Shown here piece after piece: positions 58,066 through 64,000 of a stretch of 64,000 nt of DNA. Made by a program: the position numbers and the translations under genes. The DNA is from Strongylocentrotus purpuratus (lineage: Eukaryota; Echinodermata; Echinoidea; Camarodonta; Strongylocentrotidae), in assembly GCF_000002235.5 (NCBI RefSeq), contig NW_022145604.1, forward strand, positions 29,299,291-29,363,290. The letters are read 5' to 3'. The notes below the pieces were generated by a model. It saw only the letters and a program-made list of their open reading frames with translations. It had not been told where the DNA came from and did not search any database. Every line of letters starts with the position of its first letter. Position 1 is the stretch's first letter.

Positions 58066-58255
58066 AGAGAAGGTTGAGTTCGGAGAAGAGGTGAAAAATA
58101 ATGTGTGAGCGTTATCATTGTATTATGCGAGTGCGGAAGAACATCAGATACACATGTTCCCTGGAAAGCATGGCTCTCCAAATGCCTTAATATTCTAAAT
58201 ATTGCATGTAACATCATAACAATCGGGACGGATTTTTATGTCACATGTTCGTGTA
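58066..58255 (+). repeat. Dispersed repeat F, copy 2
   Basis: Same sequence as 33727-34045 but without its ~97-bp (TCAAA)-tailed insertion and without MITE D, so it serves as the empty site for both. Confidence 0.88.
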
Positions 58256-58440
58256 GTCCCATATACATCTTTCTGTGTACAGTACTTGCAACTTTACGAA
58301 GACTTGGCCAAATTTCTTATCATTTTGATTATTCCAGAACCTTGCAATACACACAAATTCTTATATGCTAGATGATCAACCTTTTCTGGTCGATACCACA
58401 CTGTTTCTTTCACTATGCAATCGCATGACCAGAACTCAAC
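58256..58440 (-). mobile_element. MITE A partial copy (continuation of repeat F)
   Basis: CATCTTTCTGTGTACAGTAC through CAATCGCATGACCAGAACTC; it lacks the TTAA terminus, like the copy at 34615. Confidence 0.87.
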
Positions 58441-58442
58441 TT

Positions 58443-58978
58443 CATGAAGTAGATACAATTTCGTAGCACTAGTGGTTCATCACCATCACAACCAAGGTGG
58501 AATTACTGTTTCCATGGGTTTTCTTTTTGCATGTTTAGAGGTCAAATAAAACATAAATTAATTGGGAATTGAAATGCCTTACACGGGTATTACACATGAG
58601 CTGAGCGACAGGATTATAATCAAGGGCACAATTATTTGGCAAAATATCTGACATGCAAAAGAATAATACAAAACTAATAACACATAAGAAAATGGCATGA
58701 TAGTTATCGGAAATTTACCAAGGGTAATAATAAATGTGCCAATAGATCTGACGAGCAAAACAAAACGGGCCTCCTTCTTGTACAGAATATGATGATGCTA
58801 GCTTCGTCCTATACTTGATTTGTCCCTCGTTTTCCTTCCAAAGTAGGTTCGATGCTACAGGTTCACGCGACTATCCAGCAACATTAAGTTTAGGCCGTAG
58901 ATTAAGTTTAGTTTGAGTTATCTTGTACTTTTAGGGACCGTGTAGACGCACTCGTGGTAATACGGAAACCGATAGTTA
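58443..58978 (+). repeat. Diverged direct repeat G, copy 2
   Basis: Second copy of the repeat at 57485-58065. Repeat F plus the MITE A fragment lie between the two copies. Confidence 0.85.
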
Positions 58979-60283
58979 ACACGAAATTAAACCACGATGT
59001 GGAGGAACATGATTTGCTTCGAGGTTAATTACGCCAGCTTGTACTTATACTTTGAATAATAATTGTTTCGATCCCGTGTGAACCCTTGTCGTTGTAAGTG
59101 GATCATAGTTTATAACTTCGAGGTTCCGCACACCTTAAGTTTAAAACTAAGACGATTTCGTGCGAACATAGTGGAATATCCATATTTCCCGGGTAAATCA
59201 ATATCTCTGACAAAAATACACGGTAATACAACATGATAAACCCCAACAATGATACCAAATTCATCAACTTGAATCCAATAAAGAGATAAAATATCGAGCC
59301 ATGGATGAGTGAAGATTGTGCTTTGGGAGGGGGCACACCCCCTGAACAAATGCGACGGGGGCAGTTTATTCTGATCACGAGGGCATATCCCCACCTCAAA
59401 TCATATCAGTTGACCTTGAAACAAGGGGGACACCCCCTCAGCCTTCCCGTGATCCCGTCTGTTCCTTGGTGGATATTTAATACTTAGCTCTTTTATCCTC
59501 GGGACACCTAGGTATAGTATTCCGGTTTAAGCATTATGTTGGGGCAACGTATTAAATGATCATAATTATTTCAACGAATTAATATCAGGAAATATCGATT
59601 TATTTCCAAACAGAATGTGTCTCCTAGCAAAACGCATACGTAGGAAAGTGGTGATACATCTCTGTAGTTTAATACCTTGCAGTATTAACGGTCGATTGGG
59701 AAATAGCAACTCGGGACACCAAACGATCTTCATTTAATATCTGCTATCAAGTAAATAGAGATACATAATTTGATTTGATCTCATTTAAACATGTGATTAA
59801 GTGCTTTGTTATGAATATCTATGTACTACAATGTTATCCATGATTTTATCTATATAAAGATTTATTTAAAAAAACAACGAAATCTTCATTTTGTGGTCAT
59901 GCTCTTGGTGCTAAATAAACACCTAATATAAAATATAATCCATTTGCCTTAAGGGAAAGCTCGGGGAAAGTAACGAATAAATGTGGTTGAAACTTCCGTT
60001 GACACTCGGGTGTCGTGTCAGGCATTTCCAGGTGTAAAAAAGAAAGGGGTCTGCACAATGAGGCTAAAAGTAATAGGTAGCAACTATTTCATAGATCTAT
60101 AAAATTCCGATTGGATTTTTTTTTCTTACAATAGTAATTATGTGAAGAATAAGAACATTCAACCATTTTTGTCAAATCAATCCTACCCTATACCATAAGC
60201 AAAAATAACTGTGTGACTTCACTTTTACCACATACTTGACTTTGTATGTGCAAAGAGGTGAAAGCGACCGAGTCCAAGAGTTA
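58979..60283. other. Intergenic or intronic DNA, no gene recognised
   Basis: Overlapping minus-strand ORFs at 59103-59399 have no domain. GGGGGCACACCCCCT-type sequence recurs at about 59328 and 59426. Confidence 0.4.
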
Positions 60284-60796
60284 TACAGTGCGTCCCAGAA
60301 AAAAACAAAACCGAGAATTGTCGATGATTCATCATAACTTAATCACAATCATAATTAATAAATGACATATATGTTTAAAGCTTATATCTCCTCTTTCATT
60401 TGATGCATCTCATATGATGCACATCTCACGCATGAGTGATTAAAACAATTTGAAGAGAGGAAACGAAAAAGTCATTTGGCGGGCGGCAGCTGAATTTCAA
60501 GGGGAAAATCACATTGCTAGAAAGTTCAATTTATGCCCTTTCATATGACACCTCAATCAGGAGAAATGAGCCAGGAATAACAATGTTCTGTTTGTTTAAA
60601 GTAGTGCTTGCATTTCCATGATTTGATTAAACGAGTTCGTTTTCACTGGCTGCCTGCCGTAGCAACAAACAGAGTTGACAAAAGATGTACCTCCGTTTCG
60701 TTGACTGACGATCAGCCATGCATCAAGTCTTTCGCCTTCTTAAGTTATGATAAAACATCGATAATTCTCGGTTTCGTTTTTCTGGGACGCACTGTA
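60284..60796. mobile_element. Mariner-like non-autonomous element, 509 bp
   Basis: The ends read TA|CAGTGCGTCCCAGAAAAA and TTTTTCTGGGACGCACTG|TA, continuing as an imperfect ~50-bp inverted repeat (CGAGAATTGTCGATG / CATCGATAATTCTCG). TA duplication plus this terminal wording is typical of Tc1/mariner elements. No transposase remains; the 64-codon ORF inside has no DDE motif. Confidence 0.9.
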
Positions 60797-62160
60797 GAAT
60801 GAGGTTTTCTGGGTAAAATCGGGTCAAGAGAAGCAGCTATAGAGAGTCATTGATCATTCGTTTGTGGGGTTAAGTTCTTAGTTTAAAAAATAGGAGGAAA
60901 TTGCTTTCTTTTAAAAATGGTTCCTTCCTTCCTAGTCTGACTTGTTTTCATCTCCGCTATTTGCATGTATATCATTCATATTTGTATGCCCACGCAGCAA
61001 ATAATATCGTTGAATGATTGAGCGTCAACCCACAATGCAAATAGACGGGGCACAGCCACCCCTAAAATAGAGTACTTAGTATCTGGCAAAAACCTCAAAT
61101 TGCAAATTGAGAGGAGTTTATCAAGTATTAAAATGATTCGATATTTAGATATTTAGAGCTGTCTCCGACTCGAAATAAACCCCATTCAGATGTCACTCTC
61201 TAGCAAGCCATATCTCAATCTGTTTAAAATTAATAGCCAATTATAATTATGAGGTGATCGCACAGGTTGATGTCCAGATCGGGATAAGGTATTGCATCTT
61301 CAAGTCTGTCTGTCAACTTCTTTATCCTATTATTTTCCTTCTTTCCCGACGATGTGGCTTTCAAATTAAGTATTTTCTTTCACAAATAATTTGTAGAGGA
61401 ATACAACTAGTTCCTTCTTAGAACTACTCACCTCACTCTTCAATTTGTTTTGATCTGCACGCAACCTTCTCGACCTTTCTACCTTTCTTCCTTTCTTTTC
61501 CTATTTCCATTACACCTAATTTTTGATGTACAAACGCCGTAGAGATGATTCCCCAAAAGGGGTACGCCCCTCCCCTTGAATGCGCCATTCTTATAATTTC
61601 CTCTCTTTTAAGAGTTCCTTAACCTTTTAGAAACAAAAACGGGAAGGCGATTCGATCGCATAATGAAATTCAGTGTTTTGCAAGTTTGTATCAAATTCAG
61701 TTAAATGCAAAGTACACTGACCATTGATTTAAAATATGTAGACAATACTGATTATTATCTTCACAATGTGAAATAACATCAACATCTCACTGTAATTCAA
61801 TGCGGAATTCATCGCCCTTTGTTTGCATCACTATCCAAGAAGCCTAAAATATCATCTTTTGACGCATTGTGCAGTGCTGAGTAAATGTCATCGTCGTTTA
61901 ATGGAATCACAACAGGCAACAGTCTTAAGAAGCACATGAGGCCGGGGAGTCGATGTTAAGAGCAAAGTAAACAGTCTTAGTTCCCTCCCTCCTCCTTCAT
62001 TGTGCCCCCCTTCCGCCTCAACAGCCATGGTAGCTTTTCAACAATCCTTATTCTATGTATTATTATTACCCTATGAATTCCAGACATTTAGTAAGGCAAG
62101 ACAATTATAATTAATTCTATCTTGCATCTTTCGGTCTGTGACAAAATGAATAAGCATGTA
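60797..62160. other. Possible intron of the minus-strand candidate gene
   Basis: No repeat family recognised. A 42-codon minus-strand ORF at 61809-61937 is the only coding-like feature and has no confirmed splice link. Confidence 0.4.
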
Positions 62161-62189
62161 TTTTTAGAAACTTTTCAGTGTGTCCTTGT

Positions 62190-62300
62190 CATTATCCTCC
62201 TCCTCCTCCTTATCATCATCCTCATCATCATCATTATCTTCCACGTCATCATCATCATCATCTTCGTAACGATGGCGATGAGGATGACGGCGATGACGAT
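62190..62300 (+). repeat. (TCC/TCA)-type microsatellite
   Basis: CTCCTCCTCCT and ATCATCATC runs, then ATGGCGATGAGGATGACGG. It lies in the putative intron just after the signal-peptide exon's donor. Confidence 0.92.
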
Positions 62301-62327
62301 AGTGACGGGGATGTTATCAATTCTTAC

Positions 62328-62488
62328 CTGTAATGGTAATAGGTCAATGTCGTTACTGAAACCGTCGATCATGTGACCTGTACGGTCACCTCTGACCTCT
62401 TGAGGGAAAGCCCCCGTTGACGTCACAGCCATCAGAACGGAGAGACTTAGAATGAAAACGGTCAAGGTCAACTGATGGGGCTCCATTT
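62328..62488 (-). CDS. Candidate signal-peptide exon of a secreted precursor
   Basis: On the minus strand a pyrimidine-rich acceptor (TTCTTCTTTCCTATCTGGTTAG) opens the exon two bases before ATG (62486-62484). It reads 53 codons to CAG|GTAAGA (GT at 62327-62326), phase 0. The peptide begins MEPHQLTLTVFILSLSVLMA, a clear hydrophobic signal core, with a likely cleavage after VTSTGA, then FPQEVRGDRTGHMIDGFSND and IDLLPLQ. A 5' UTR exon followed by a signal-peptide exon is usual for neuropeptide and hormone precursors. The next exon could be 54048-53875, which also starts in phase 0. Family unknown. Confidence 0.5.
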
Positions 62489-62560
62489 CTAACCAGATAG
62501 GAAAGAAGAAAATTGGGAGCAAAAGATAAAGAATAAATCATGTATCAGTTTATTAATCAT

Positions 62561-62805
62561 GGTGGCTCAGTGGTTAGAGCGCCCGCCTCATGAACAGGAG
62601 GTCATGGGTTCGAACCCCGGCCGAGTGATACCAAAGACTTGTAACAATGGGACCTTCTGCCTTCTAGCTAGGCGCTCAGCACATTAGATTGGAGAAGGGT
62701 AGTAATAACATATTATGTTATGCAGGGCCCGCTGGAAGAACAGTTTCATAACTGAAGTGGCTACCCTGGGTAAATAAAACGTTATTATTATTATTATTAT
62801 TTATT
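62561..62805 (+). mobile_element. tRNA-derived SINE, second family
   Basis: Head GGTGGCTCAGTGGTTAGAGC with a canonical A-box (TGGCTCAGTGG) and B-box (GGTTCGAACCC); body AAAGACTTGTAACAATGGGA...; end AAATAAAACG plus (TTA)n. The tRNA-like head lacks an acceptor stem partner and is fused to the body, so it is not a tRNA gene. Distinct from the family at 21316 and 52041. Confidence 0.9.
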
Positions 62806-62861
62806 TGTAATGCTAGTTATTTGATACTAAAAAGCGTTCGGAAAATTGCAAAATGTGGTTT

Positions 62862-63181
62862 TTAAGAAACTGACGAAGTTAGTAATGATGAATTTCTTAG
62901 AAGAGCTGGAGTGCAAAGGAAAATAATACATGAGATGTTGATTAGGAAGTTAAAGTTTATGGACCACATTACACAGAAGGCCTAGCGAATCTTGCTTTGA
63001 CAGGGAAAACTGTGGGAAGGATTAGTAGGTGAAGAAGGAGGATACTTTGGATGGACAGTCTGCAGAAATTGTCAGAAGAGAGAGAGGAGTGAAAGAACTG
63101 GGAGTGGTTCTATTAGAGAAGGCTAGGAGCCGAGGGTTGTGGAACAGCAGGATCGCCAAAGTCAATCGATATGGCACTTAG
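62862..63181 (+). pseudogene. LINE RT C-terminal remnant
   Basis: Scattered frames read FLEELECKGK, then MLIRKLKFMDHITQKA, LTGKTVGRISR, ILWMDSLQKLS and LEKARSRGLWNSRIAKVNRY. This matches the C-terminus of RTE/Ingi-like LINE RTs (family pattern K..YFGH, GKRGRGR...W.D). Frameshifts and stops make it dead. Confidence 0.7.
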
Positions 63182-63536
63182 AGAGATGTGGAGAGTAATT
63201 TCAAGTCAAATATTTGATTTATTATCCAGATTCGAAATGTTAAGGTGATATGCAAGAAACATACATATATACAGATAATGGAAAGAATTACACTACAGTC
63301 AATCACATACGACAATTTAAGACAAATATACAAACAAAAATTTAAAAAATTACATGAAATTCACAATCTCAATTCATTTTCGTTGGTTAACATGTTTTAA
63401 GCTAGATTGCTTTTTTTAATGGCTTCTTTCCATTCAATTTCCTTCAATTATACTGAATTAGGATTCGAACAAAATCGAGATTGGTTTTATATGATTACCC
63501 TGAATAATAAGGCACAAAGTAATACAAGAAATATAA

Positions 63537-63592
<56 letters not shown>

Positions 63593-64000
63593 ACCTTCGA
63601 TAATGAATGTTGTTTAATTGAATTTTTCTTTTATTGAAGCCGCAACTTGAAATCCACAAATTTCCTAGGCTTTAAACCTGATTAATGGACTTGTCGAATA
63701 TTAAAAAGGACTTTGAGTACATAGTGGGGAAAAGGAATGGTAAAATTACACGTAATCCCTATCATGGAAATAATCTTGAAACCAACATTATTGAATTTTG
63801 ATAAAAATGATAATATCATAGCTTTTTAAGCAAAATCTCAAACGAAACAAAAATCGAACGCTTTTTTCTAATATAAGCGTTACAATACCTACTACCTGTA
63901 CATACCCATTGTCTAAATGTTTACAAACGTCTTCTGTGAGAGATACAGATTGCAGTCAAAGTCGAATGTTTCAGTCGGAAGCCGTGTTGGTTATAACATA
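63182..64000. other. AT-rich end of window
   Basis: Contains a pure (TA)n run at 63540-63589. No gene is recognised. Confidence 0.5.

Noticed and set aside
61440..61600. 51-codon minus-strand ORF with basic residues
   Set aside because: No signal peptide or splice link; the basic residues alone do not support a prohormone.
62561..62635. tRNA gene on the + strand
   Set aside because: SINE head fused to a body with a (TTA)n tail.

Overview
This is a window of an AT-rich metazoan nuclear genome. It has spliced genes with GT-AG introns, polyadenylated-type LINE and SINE remnants, many miniature inverted-repeat elements (MITEs) and abundant micro- and minisatellites. Nothing in it is prokaryotic. 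A broken histone H1 fragment reads like the echinoderm (sea urchin) form, and the repeat landscape fits a marine deuterostome, so an echinoderm is my best guess. That is inference, not proof.

One gene is secure. A LanC-like (LANCL1/2-type) protein runs on the + strand from 17225 to 28530, with nine coding exons, 411 codons plus stop, all splice phases consistent and all three zinc ligands present. Its introns hold a LINE with an open 270-codon reverse-transcriptase C-terminus, a tRNA-derived SINE, two TTAA-type MITEs, a second LINE 3' end, a ~155-bp tandem array and GA-rich microsatellites. Vestigial copies of the end of exon 4 and of the exon-5 acceptor region are also visible.

On the minus strand at the right end, a signal-peptide exon (62328-62488) and a splice-bounded exon with dibasic sites and a two-cysteine segment (53875-54048) have matching phase-0 borders. 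They may be parts of one secreted, neuropeptide-like precursor gene, which I do not recognise. Weaker exon candidates lie at 334-609 (-), 3040-3193 (-) and 48805-49007 (+).

Layout: 1-5132 holds weak exon candidates, a 1.1-kb minisatellite and LTR debris. 5133-16192 is a nearly identical tandem duplication of a ~5-kb unit; only the first copy carries a 1,052-bp foldback element, and the second copy preserves the empty target site. 16193-17224 is the LANCL upstream region. 17225-29330 is LANCL and its 3' region. 29330-53370 is repeat-dominated and gene-poor, with several MITE families, hairpin elements, LINE debris and a 29-bp minisatellite. 53370-63200 holds the candidate secreted-protein exons mixed with MITEs, the H1 fragment, a mariner-like element and a SINE. 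At least four dispersed non-autonomous DNA-element families recur inside the window, three of them flanked by TTAA, so target duplications and some empty sites can be read directly.
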